Assembly: GCF_014839805.1 (NCBI RefSeq) | Contig: NC_051119.1 | Location: 10,161,245 to 10,225,244, forward strand | Length of the DNA stretch: 64,000 nt | Direction of reading: 5' to 3' | Source: Manduca sexta | Lineage: Eukaryota > Arthropoda > Insecta > Lepidoptera > Sphingidae | Shown: positions 55,450-64,000 of the stretch, piece by piece | Numbering within the stretch: the first letter of the stretch is position 1 | How the letters are laid out: each line of letters begins with the position of its first letter | The notes under the pieces: generated by a model | What the model was told of the DNA's origin: nothing | The model's input: the letters and a program-made list of their open reading frames with translations, nothing else | Database searches by the model: none | Translations under genes and position numbers: made by a program

Positions 55450-56428
55450 CTAGCTTCCGCCCGCAGCTTCGCCCGCGTGGATTTCGGGTTTCAAAAATGG
55501 AGAAGGTGCTCAATTTGTCGGGATGTTTTTTTAATTTATGGTGGTATGCAGGTGGTCCGATTGTCCGGTCAGGGTCTGAGGATGGGATCCTGGTGAAATC
55601 GAAGGAACTTTTAACCATTAAGGTTGCACACGAATTGACGGAAGCTTAAAAATGGAGTAACTTCTCCCGTTTTCCCAACATTTTCCATCACTGCTATGCT
55701 CTTATTAATTGTAGCGTGATGAAAAGTATACTATAACCAGCTCAGGAGTATGAAAAATAATTGTACCAAGTTAAGTTAAAATCCGTCGAGTAGTTTTTGT
55801 TTCTATAACGGTTATACAGACAGACAAAAATTTTACTAATTGCATTTTGGCATCAGTGTCGATCCCTAATCACCCCAGTTATTTTGGAAATATATTTCAT
55901 GTACAGAATTGACCTCTCTACAGATTTATTATAAGTATAGATATGCAAAAGTAGCTCAAAATTGTCCATAACGAAAACATGCATTTTAAAGTAAGACAAA
56001 AGAAATAATATCGTGAAGCCAACCAAATAACTAATGATATATTAAATTTTGTGACTGTTCAATTTAGTCGGGTCCGCGATGTCACTTTTGTTGAGTTTCA
56101 GAACGCGACATTACATTATTATATTCTGTGCTCCAACGCACACTGCTTTGATGTTAGGAACACACCTACATTGCTTAGACAACAGTGAACTTTATACAAT
56201 AGCAATAAAGCTCAAATTGACTCTACGTATTAGTTAGAAAACGTTTGTATGGGAAATAGAAAAATGCTGTTTTGAGGATTTTCCCGGCAATTATTCGAAT
56301 TTTTCTCACCTTTTAAACCTTCCCTAGACCTCCACGAATAATTCAAGACCAAGATAAGATAAATCCGTTCAGCCGTTCTCGAGTTTTAGCGAGACTAACG
56401 AACAGCAATTCATTTTTATATATATAGA
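55450..56428 (-). mobile_element. Composite Helitron, copy 5
   Basis: 979 bp, a few base differences from copy 4. Its 5' end touches a third, degraded Helitron 3' end at 56430 (ttttgcttcgggcttcggcc). Confidence 0.9.
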
Positions 56429-56429
56429 T

Positions 56430-56660
56430 TAACTTTTGCTTCGGGCTTCGGCCGCGTGAAGGCGTTTTCCGGAATAAAAAGTCCCGATATATATATTCCC
56501 GAGATATAAAGTAGCCTATAACCTTCCCAGGGTCTTAAACTATCTCCATACCAAATTTCATAAAAGCCATTCAGTAGATTGTGAGAAAATGGATAATATA
56601 CCGAATCGAAAATCGATAATATATACAGACAGAAAAAGGGAATTTGTATAATGATTATGT
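56430..56660 (-). mobile_element. Degraded Helitron, third in tandem
   Basis: GC-rich hairpin end cttcgggcttcggccgcgtg, then aaaaagtcccgatatatata, taccaaatttcataaaagcc and tatatacagacag. The CTAG has mutated. Confidence 0.55.
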
Positions 56661-56734
56661 TTACGCGAATGTTAGACAAAAAAAAAATCGGATTATCACG
56701 GTTTTAATACATTACTTTTTCTTCCGATGTTCCC

Positions 56735-56890
56735 TTCAGTTTCGTAGATATTGTAACTTTGACTTTGCGGATGAACAACACCTCAATCCCCCCGTGACCT
56801 ACAAGGCTACGAAGTCTTCGATACGTCGGGAGAAAAAGTAAAATAATAAAACCGCGATAAAATCCGAAAAATAGTTTAATTTTTAGGGAA
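56735..56890 (+). repeat. Family G repeat
   Basis: cacctcaatccccccgtgac, caaggctacgaagtcttcga and aaaaccgcgataaaatccg match the other family G copies. Confidence 0.6.
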
Positions 56891-57202
56891 TTTGTTTTAT
56901 AACATGTAAAGATCTTGTTTTATCAATGGCTAAATATATTATGAGAATGCATTTCTAAATATATTATGAGCATTTATTCAGCATAAAAGAAAAATACTTA
57001 TATTGATTGTTATTCGGAATCAGCACCACGACGTTTATATTTAACCCGTTTCGGTTTAACCGTGGAAGTGTTTGTTTAAAGAGCTCCGTACACCGGAAGC
57101 GATTAATAACAGCTCCAAACCGTACCGCGCAACTTGAAGCCTTGGGCATTCCTCCTCATTGTTTGAATTTTGATTTAAAAAAATAATTTTGACAAAAAAT
57201 TA

Positions 57203-57367
57203 AACCGCCTTCAAAAACCACTCAAAACCAAAAAAATATTTCAAATAACAGTTATATATTGGATACATATTTTGGAGTCGGTGCCTAATTAAAATTGCTA
57301 GATAGCAAACTAAATATAAAAAAAATCACGACGAATTGATAACCTCTTCCTTTTTTTGAAGTAGGTT
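57203..57367 (+). mobile_element. Short AACCG-ended element
   Basis: Left end AACCGCCTTCAAAAACCACT and right end ctttttttgaagtaggtt; a 165 bp deletion form of 18723-20032. Shared middle: ggagtcggtgcctaattaaa. Confidence 0.65.
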
Positions 57368-57474
57368 AAAAAAAAGAAATATTGACTACAGAAATTTCGC
57401 TAATACTTCACCAACCAACCGACTTATACGACTGTCAATGACCAATTACTTCGGTCTGTTTTTTTAATCTGACT

Positions 57475-57665
57475 ATACGTTTGTTAGCTCGGCAGGGCGG
57501 CTTATACCAACATACCGAACTTTCGGGTGAGGGCTTTAGGTACACGTAACCATGGACAATTAAGCGACCATGCTGAGGGCAACCCACTAATGGTTTACGA
57601 ACCTCGACGCAGGACGGTCACTGGGAGAGGAGCCATCAACGATTATGTATACGCGTAATCGTAAC
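57475..57665 (+). repeat. Repeat with codon-like conservation (pair with 59012-59185)
   Basis: cttataccaacataccgaac, ctttcgggtgagggctttag, accatgctgagggcaaccca and cactgggagagga are shared with 59012-59185. In one common frame both read FRV.. LG.RN ..LSDHAEG ..YEP ..TG. This suggests decayed coding sequence of a mobile element; I cannot name it. Confidence 0.5.
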
Positions 57666-57745
57666 AAACCTAACTATTATTATTACCGTATTTGTAGGCA
57701 CGCGGGTTTGTAGCAAAAAGTGTCACAAATACCCTCAAACATCTA

Positions 57746-58018
57746 TCTATATATAAAAATGAATCCCTATTTCCCTTGGTCACGCCATCACGCGTGAACG
57801 GCTGGACCGATTTCACTAATTTTTTTTGTTGTGTTTGGTATTGTCAGAAGGTTCTTTTGAAAGAAAAAAATTGCGCGGAAAATTTGAAAATTTAAGAAAA
57901 CTTAACGAAAATATTAATTTTACATAACAGTCAGTGGTTTGAAATAACTGTCAGGGATAGACAGAATGCGCGCGTGCATACATAGTTAAGACAGGACAAT
58001 GTCTGTCGAGTCAGCTAG
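57746..58018 (+). mobile_element. Short Helitron
   Basis: TCTATATATAAAAATGAATC after an A at 57745; gtctgtcgagtcagCTAG before a T at 58019. It is the same family as 41597. Confidence 0.8.
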
Positions 58019-58019
58019 T

Positions 58020-58840
58020 TACATATAAATGAATATTATGAAAACACTTATATACCTGCGTAGGAATTATTTCGTTGCCTTCATAATGATCTTTGCCTAT
58101 TAGCTAACATATACTTTACCATACATTGGAATTATTCCTCCGCCTCTACATGGCCTTTGTAAGCGAGGTCACGGGCTCTTCGTCCCTCGAAGGGAATAAA
58201 AAACTGTTTGATCCACATATTGCGTCATATACTGTGTTGCATCATACATTTCCGCCCACTACCTCGACTATCGGCCTATAAAAATACTTGTAGTTCAGTT
58301 CGTATACATCAGCTTTATACATCGCCTCTGTACAAGCGATGCGTGTTAATAAACGCTCATATGCGTGCAATGGGCAGTCGCACCGCTGCACCTTGTGTAT
58401 TACACCTAAGGGCGATTTCACATTTACATTGAATTCAAGCGGCGCGTCGTTACACATATATATATAAATCTATATAGTATATATGAACTGTATAACTATT
58501 ATAGCATAAAGTATTAACGACTTGAATTTTGGGAACTTTGTTAGAACTAAACGCAAAACCCGCTGAATGGATTTGTATGATATTTTGTACACGAATTGAT
58601 CATGTCCTGGATGTCGATCTACTTTTGCGGGATTTAATGTTACGTTACTACTTTGCGGTAGTTTAAAGTAAACAATATGGTGTTTGTTACAAAAGTGGCA
58701 AATTAAACTCTTGGGTGCATGGTTCTTACATCATGAAAGTATTTCCCCATTATTTCCCTTGAATTCCCATTATTATCGAACGGCTTACCTAGAGACGTCG
58801 ACGAGAAGACGACTCGAGCTGCTTTTTTTATAACACGTTA
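58020..58840. other. Intergenic, nothing firm
   Basis: Mixed composition. 58140-58460 is GC-richer than average (gcgatgcgtgttaataaacg, ggcagtcgcaccgctgcacc) and open on both strands for about 70 codons. It has no recognisable domain and no consistent splice sites. Confidence 0.35.
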
Positions 58841-58845
58841 GCCAG

Positions 58846-59005
58846 CAGTGGCGAAGGGTCCATTCAACCCGATTACTACCGGCTTCCCTTTTAGGTTTAT
58901 TTATGGCTGTCTTAGTTTTTGTTTTTTGTTAAAATGGCGGTGATATATTAACTAGGGCAATTGTTTATTGCATCACATTTTTAAAAATTTCACCCTTCGC
59001 CACTG
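58846..59005. mobile_element. hAT-like MITE, CAGTGGCGAA family
   Basis: Starts CAGTGGCGAAGGGTCCATTC and ends TTTCACCCTTCGCCACTG. The flanks ttagccag and ttagacat are a decayed 8 bp duplication. The interior (gtcttagtttttgttttttg) matches 60334-60488. Confidence 0.82.
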
Positions 59006-59011
59006 TTAGAC

Positions 59012-59185
59012 ATACGTTTGTTAGCCTAACTAGGGCCGGCTTGTACAAACATTGGACTTTCGGGTGAACGTTTTAGGTGCTCGCAACTCTTGGAAATTAA
59101 GTGACCATGCCGAGGGTGACGCTCTAACAGATTACGAACCAGGAACAGCCACTGGGAGAGAAGGAAACTTCAACGATTACGAACT
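59012..59185 (+). repeat. Second copy of the 57475 repeat
   Basis: Reads FRVNVLGARN, KLSDHAEGDALTDYEP, ATGREGNFNDYE in an open frame (59052-59240). It differs from the 57475 copy by in-frame indels. It directly abuts the MITE. Confidence 0.5.
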
Positions 59186-59662
59186 GAATAAATGGTGGCA
59201 ATACACCGTAGGAAATTTAATACCGATAAGCGTTTTCATGTAAAAACATGCGACGTGGCGCAACAACTCTGTGCCAATGTGAATTAGGCCTAACCCTTCC
59301 CGTCATTAGTTTCATATTTAATTGGCAGTGGACTGTGCTAAGTACGACTTAACCCCTTTATTGATCTGCGAGACGTTATTTATATAACATGCCTTTATGA
59401 ACGATATGCAAATCTCGTGGATATTTTTAACATCTCTAACCGCTGACTATACGATCGGTAGGTAATGCTGTACGTGAAGTAATCATAGTAATATCATCTG
59501 AAATTCAGAATCAGTTTGCTAGTTTGTAGTGAATGGGGCGTCTTAATTTCTGATGAACTGTAATCTATATTGTGAACTGTGGTTTATATGTATGGGCCTT
59601 CAAAGTACTAGTAATGAATCCTTATAAATGTAACAATTACCAAACATATGTGTGTAATTAGC

Positions 59663-59668
59663 TTTATT
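59663..59668 (-). promoter_or_regulatory. Poly(A) signal of the minus-strand exon
   Basis: tttatt on + is AATAAA on -, 10 bases after the TGA at 59681-59679. A T/G-rich stretch (acacacatatgtttgg on -) lies further on. Confidence 0.55.
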
Positions 59669-59678
59669 TCCCGTAGGT

Positions 59679-59833
59679 TCAGTGCACACGAGCTAAACTA
59701 TTGTCGATAAAGCTGAGCGCACAAAGGCGTAGTTTGTGGCGTTGCCGCGCATACTCCATGATCTCGTGCGTGCGCTGCGACAGCTGACCGGAGCTGAATG
59801 ACGTCATGTCCACAAAGAAACACTCGCCGCAGC
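59679..59833 (-). CDS. Probable terminal exon of an unidentified gene
   Basis: Reading on the - strand, an acceptor (ctcactag) at 59834 is followed by two bases, 50 codons and TGA. The peptide runs CGECFFVDMTSFSSGQLSQR, then THEIMEYARQRHKLRLCALS, then FIDNSLARVH. The stretch is markedly GC-richer at third codon positions than its AT-rich surroundings. A stop codon interrupts the frame 26 bases upstream of the acceptor, and AATAAA follows directly after the stop. These are the signs of a real last exon. I do not recognise the family. The rest of the gene must lie to the right, possibly starting with 60300-60225 and otherwise outside the window. It is not a known repeat in this window, since no second copy was seen. 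Confidence 0.55.
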
Positions 59834-60224
59834 CTAGTGAGTATACGCCTCTATCAATTTAAAATTAGAACAGCAAATCGTGTTTTTTATCTTCTTTTTA
59901 TAAAATTCATCCATAAAGACGTGCCCCATTACTTTCCTTTATCATTTACAGTGTGCGTGAACAGCACGTGTACACACACACACACTACCATAAATATTTG
60001 AATTTGGGCGCGATAATTTTAAATAAATTATTGATATTTATTTTATTCGAAACTTAATTTTTTTAATTTACATTTACGGTTCGAGTAACTTATTGTAAAC
60101 TTTTATTCTCAAGAAGATAAGTTTGTGACTTAATTAAGTAACGCAATGTCAAAATGACGAATGTATGAATATTAATATGTAGGGACACAGTGTGTATTTC
60201 ATAGAATTTGTATCATGATTTTAC

Positions 60225-60300
60225 ATGCTGTAGCTGCGCGGGAGTGCGCTCGCCAGCGTTCGTCAGTCGTCCCGTCACGCGCCACGTTAGCCCACGTAAC
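60225..60300 (-). CDS. Possible penultimate exon of the same minus-strand gene
   Basis: Acceptor gtctaag|gtt at 60300, 25 open codons (VTWANVARDGTTDERW, then RAHSRAATA) plus one base, and donor t|gtaaaa at 60224. The phase (one base) fits the two-base start of the 59833 exon, and the GC content is similarly raised. Against it, the acceptor has a poor pyrimidine tract and the peptide has no recognisable motif. A MITE also begins 33 bp upstream. Confidence 0.27.
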
Positions 60301-60333
60301 CTTAGACAGTACCGTACTTATAATAGTGTTAAG

Positions 60334-60488
60334 CAGTGGCGAAGCGTCCATACAACTTGATTCCTACCGGCTTCACTTTTAGGTTTATTTACGTTTGCCT
60401 TAGTTTTTGTTAAATTGGCTGCGATATGTTAACTAAGGCAATTTTTTTTATCGGGTTACCTATTGATAAATTTCACCCTTCGCCCCTG
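60334..60488. mobile_element. hAT-like MITE with perfect 8 bp duplication
   Basis: CAGTGGCGAAGCGTCCATAC to TTTCACCCTTCGCCCCTG, bounded by gtgttaag at 60326-60333 and 60489-60496. It settles the hAT-type assignment for the whole CAGTGGCGAA family. Confidence 0.9.
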
Positions 60489-60705
60489 GTGTTAAGGGAT
60501 TTTATATTTGTGACCAATAAAGACTAAAGAATTCCCCACCTCTGGACTTTTATTTGTCACTTTTTCAGAGTCAAGTAGAGGATAACAAAGAGCATTCAGA
60601 ACACAATAATTCGTACCCGTAACCTCCACAAACGGTATTGTATTTAATTTAATACAATAATTATACAAAAGTAACTGTTTGTTATCCTAAGATTGATAAC
60701 TGATG

Positions 60706-61010
60706 GTAGGTCTTTAATATGTGAGAGTCCGCCTGGGTAGGCACCACCGGAATGTCTCTTTCTGCCGCCAAGCAGTAGTGTCTAGTCTCTGTTGTGTTCC
60801 GGTTTGAAGGACATTGTAGCCAGTGTAACTACTGGTAATAATAAGACTTTACATCTCATGTCTCAGGATGGCGAGCGCATCGGAATACCAAACAATACTT
60901 TGTAATTCAAGGTGTTGGATAATGTTTCTGATATGTATGCGCGGTCGTATTGCTTAGCATCAGGCGAACAGAAAGCTCGTATCGTCATACATAGCAATAA
61001 AAAAAAGGGC
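60706..61010 (+). mobile_element. Family E retroelement with A-rich tail
   Basis: ctgccgccaagcagtagtgt, gttccggtttgaaggacatt, catctcatgtctcaggatgg, gcatcaggcgaac and agcaataaaaaaaa. Closest to 31832-32145. Confidence 0.7.
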
Positions 61011-61369
61011 AATAAAATAAGATATTAGGCCATTAGTACAGTACAGTATCCCGAGGCGGCATAAATACTTACTTAACTTTTCAACGAGAAAACGCGTAAA
61101 ACTATTTACGTAACGTTGATGGATGAGATGAACTCAATTTGTAAAGTAATCAATCAGCACGCGACAAAATATACAAATAAGCCGACGTCTCACAAGCTTA
61201 TTCAATCGGGTTTACTTAAACCAAAATGATTAGATTTTTTTGATATTTTAATTACATACTGTCAAAATAACTAAATGATATAAAGAATAAGTACTGAGTG
61301 CGTTGACGTATATTCTATAGATACGAACGTCCATATAAACTATTTGTTCTATAACTAAAATGGCAACCA

Positions 61370-61990
61370 AAACGTCACTTTTATAATATATTTATTCACT
61401 TAAGGTTCTAGCTTAAGGTCCATTTTTCATACATTTTGTTTCACCTTTAATCTGGGTAACTAAACAAGTATTGACAAGTAAAGAATTTAAATTCACGTCT
61501 AGTTATATTTAAATTTCGTCGTATTAAATTTTAAAGTCCGAAATATCCATGCATATTAATTATTTTTACGTTTTTCTTTCAACTGCGAGAACTAATCACT
61601 AACTAGACGTGAATTAAAATTCTTTACTTGTCAATACTTGTTTAGTTACCCAGATTAAAGGTGAAACAAAATGTATGAAAAATGGACCTTAAGCTATAAC
61701 CTTAACAACAAATAATTTTATTTATTTGACTAATATTTTTTATTCACATCCAGGTTTACACTTAGACTCGAGTTCTTATATTATGAGCGTCACCAATGTT
61801 GAAATAATACTAGTCAGGTGTACGGATTGCAGTACAGTTCAGTCGAACACATGTGTGTAAGGAATGCTAGATCTATGGTACGTAGTATCTAAGGTTAGTA
61901 GTACCTACATATATATCGATGGAGCCAGCACTGTTATCCGCTCAACAAAGCTGCTAACGTAGATTACCGTCACAAAAATAAAATTACAAT
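61370..61990 (-). repeat. Possible LTR remnant, interrupted by a MITE
   Basis: The reverse complement of 61705-61860 matches 1580-1680, and 61370-61399 matches 1670-1700. The MITE at 61404-61701 sits between. The outer part (61860-61990) may be the U3-like region (ctccatcgatatatatgtag on -). Confidence 0.5.
61404..61701. mobile_element. 298 bp TTAA-flanked MITE (piggyBac-like), intact
   Basis: Inverted ends GGTTCTAGCTTAAGGTCC.. and ..GGACCTTAAGCTATAACC extend to more than 100 bp of near-perfect inverted repeat. TTAA lies at 61400-61403 and 61702-61705. The paralogous site near 1655 lacks the insert. Confidence 0.88.
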
Positions 61991-61994
61991 TCTG

Positions 61995-62480
61995 CGTATT
62001 TCACTTTCTGTGAGCGGATTTATAAAATCGGCTGACAGGAGATGTAAATTGCTTCCTTCACGGCGCATGATTTTAATCCGCGGAATTACATGAGAAAGCG
62101 AGTAAACCTTGAATAATTACGTTTAAAGCTGACGTCATTAGCCCTATTTATAAATTGTAATATCTTTAAACGATAGAAACAGATTTAAAGAATTCGTGCC
62201 ATATTTTAGGCGAGAAGACGGAATCATCTTCTAATTTGTAAATGTAAAAATATAAAAAATATATAATAAAAATAAAAGTAAAAAAATAAAAAATAATAAT
62301 AAGACGTTTTTATCAAAGGACGGAGCAAAGCTGTGATAACAAGCTCTGTGCTGACGGCATGGCAGCCTTCGCAGTGCGTAGACATAGGGCCGTTGTGATT
62401 GGCTAATGTTGAAAGACAAAAAAAAAAGTTTATGAATAAGGGGGATGAATAAAAAGTTTCGGGTATTTTTATTAGGATAC
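61995..62480. other. Intergenic, with A-rich low-complexity run
   Basis: 62230-62305 is an (A/T)-rich low-complexity run that inflates a 131-codon minus-strand frame. No gene recognised. Confidence 0.5.
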
Positions 62481-62486
62481 AACCTA

Positions 62487-62770
62487 GTGATCATAAGTGG
62501 AGTGTGGTCTAAAAGAATGTCGACTCTAGAGCGTCGACAGCCGATAGCCCATGGAGGGGCAATTTGATATGGAGAATTAGAGGTATGAATTGTAGGTAAA
62601 GTCAAGAGCACATGTTCCTCCCCCACTGCCCTTCTCTCGCTTTAACAATAACATAGAGCAGAGCGGAATTGAGAGAACGGAATATTAGGAATGAAATTGG
62701 TTAATTGACGAACCATAATTAGCTATCGGCAGTCGAGACAATAATGCCGGCCTGTTGGAACTATTACACG
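62487..62770 (+). repeat. Family D repeat, interrupted
   Basis: Left part cataagtggagtgtggtcta, agaatgtcgactc (62487-62528) and right part tcggcagtcgagacaataat, gccggcctgttggaac (62715-62763) flank about 170 bp of unrelated sequence. Confidence 0.5.
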
Positions 62771-62779
62771 TTGCGCCAA

Positions 62780-63610
62780 AGGACAGAAGTCGGTCAAGCC
62801 CCTAAATATTAGTCGCCCTTATACGTAATATGGCGAATTTAATCGTTTTAAACACGCCATATTTCGTGTCGTATGTTAATGAAGTGGTGACCACAGTTAC
62901 CGTCTTGTGTCGGCTTAGTCGCTGGTCATAATTAATTCAAGCGATTTTCGCTTCAAACGGATCGATTTCTTATTTATAGAACTTGTGTTGTAATTCGTAT
63001 TGACGTAAAGGCGATTTTATTTAATTTAATTTAACTATTTTACGTATTATATCGCGTTTTTTTATTTTATAGTTTCTTCCAACCATTTCCAAGACTGCAT
63101 CAGATAAAATACGTTAAATAGTTTTATCTCTATCTAAGATTCGCGTATACATAAGAAATCAATTTGTAATTTAAATTGCCTATCATTACCTTAAAATAAT
63201 TTTTCTCTGGTATTAGATAGTCTAAAACCTCACCACAAATCCACCCTTTAGGATGTTAAAGTGGTTAATGGACGACTCTTTATAATTGGTAAGTGATTAA
63301 CATTATATTAATGCAAGTTATAACAATTCAAAATACTTCTAAAAATTCAAATAGAAATATTGACATTGTCAGGAATGTGTCGACGACAACCACGTTACCG
63401 TCTAGGGAATTGACGGTAGAGAAATAAAATAAATTACCCAGTACATGTAGGTTTGCGTGCCTCGAATTTGACGAAAAAAAATTCATTAACAACCCAGTTT
63501 GTGGCTGTCTGAAGTGCTTTCGTTGCTTATTTGATAAAATGATTCTAGTGCCGATTGTGAGCCTTTTTTGTAATATTTTAAAAGGTTGTTTTAGTTGTAA
63601 TTTGATGTGT
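62780..63610. other. Intergenic, nothing firm
   Basis: 63065-63150 has motifs near family G flanks (gataaaatacgttaaatagt, cgcgtatacataagaaatc), also seen at 16330. No gene recognised. Confidence 0.35.
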
Positions 63611-63615
63611 CGTAG

Positions 63616-63640
63616 ATACACACACACACACACACACATA
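63616..63640. repeat. CA microsatellite
   Basis: acacacacacacacac run at the 3' end of a type-2 SINE, where other copies have a TATG run. Confidence 0.85.
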
Positions 63641-63870
63641 TCACGCATTTATCCTCGTAGGGGTATACAGAGGTGCAAATAGGGCACCAACTTTTTGGCA
63701 AATGTGTTCCGTCCCACAATGTGATAGGGGGCGAGCCTATCGCAATATCAAGCACAAATTTCAAACTCCGGGCTGATACTGAGCAGGAAAACCCAAGTAT
63801 CACTTTTCCCGACCCGGGATTCGAACCCAGGACCTCAGAGCGCTGTCGTACCGCGCATGCAGTACAACGC
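63640..63870 (-). mobile_element. Type-2 SINE
   Basis: Reverse copy: atcacgcatttatcctcgta, gataggggcgagcctatcg-like body, and the B-box complement gacccgggattcgaaccc. The head ends near 63868. The two long frames across it are chance. Confidence 0.82.
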
Positions 63871-64000
63871 TAACGAGTTAGTCGAGGCATGTGGCGTAGT
63901 GGTTTATTGTTACCTAAATGAGAATATAGCTCGTTGGTTATTATTAAATTGTCAGTTAATTAAAAAGCTATCATTAGTCCCATAATCTGATATACCTGCT

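Noticed and set aside
26479..55618. A ~60-codon open frame (MVKSSFDFTRIPSS.. on one strand, and an open frame on the other) repeated in the composite Helitron copies
   Set aside because: Its recurrence follows from recent duplication of the whole element. It overlaps the 3' hairpin, has no domain, and is open on both strands.
58208..58457. GC-richer patch with ~70-codon frames on both strands as a coding exon
   Set aside because: Open on both strands, no domain, no convincing acceptor/donor pair, no poly(A) signal in position.
62231..62626. 131-codon minus-strand open frame
   Set aside because: Its C-terminal part is a low-complexity AT run, and its start overlaps a family D repeat fragment; no domain or splice sites.

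Overview
This is a eukaryotic, AT-rich nuclear window, almost certainly from a moth or butterfly (Lepidoptera). The evidence is the repeat content. It has tRNA-derived SINEs of the lepidopteran 'Metulj' type, many short Helitrons ending in a GC hairpin plus CTAG, hAT-like and TTAA-flanked MITEs, and 3' tails of non-LTR retrotransposons. It also has small spliced exons with GT-AG introns. Nothing suggests a prokaryote, plasmid or virus.

Only one complete gene is recognisable. It is a seven-coding-exon uridine phosphorylase (UPP1/UPP2 type) on the + strand, coding from 4439 to 11293, which splices to a predicted 332-residue protein. All exon junctions keep frame, and the phosphate, ribose and uracil binding residues known from the family are present. 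A poly(A) signal follows at 11419. Its introns carry a LINE tail, a Helitron and hAT-like MITEs. Near the right end, a GC-rich exon on the - strand (59833 to 59679) has an acceptor, an open frame, a stop and a poly(A) signal 10 bases further on. It looks like the last exon of a gene whose body lies to the right of the window, possibly with a preceding exon at 60300-60225. I do not recognise the protein.

The 48 kb between them is intergenic or intronic sequence dominated by mobile-element debris. The main families are: (1) five near-identical ~980 bp composite Helitrons, two of them head to tail at 54459-56428; (2) shorter Helitron families, one carrying internal ~127 bp tandem repeats; (3) tRNA-derived SINEs of at least three types; (4) hAT-like MITEs with 8 bp target duplications; (5) TTAA-flanked, piggyBac-like MITEs; (6) degraded LINE tails with recognisable reverse-transcriptase C-termini; (7) an element with AACCG-type ends and an internal ~140 bp array.

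The most informative observations are structural: composite Helitrons with two 5' ends, nested insertions with paralogous empty sites, a 155 bp inverted duplication, and a LINE coding fragment between DNA-transposon ends. I found no convincing new multi-gene system. Element classes were assigned by eye from termini and target duplications, without database searches.
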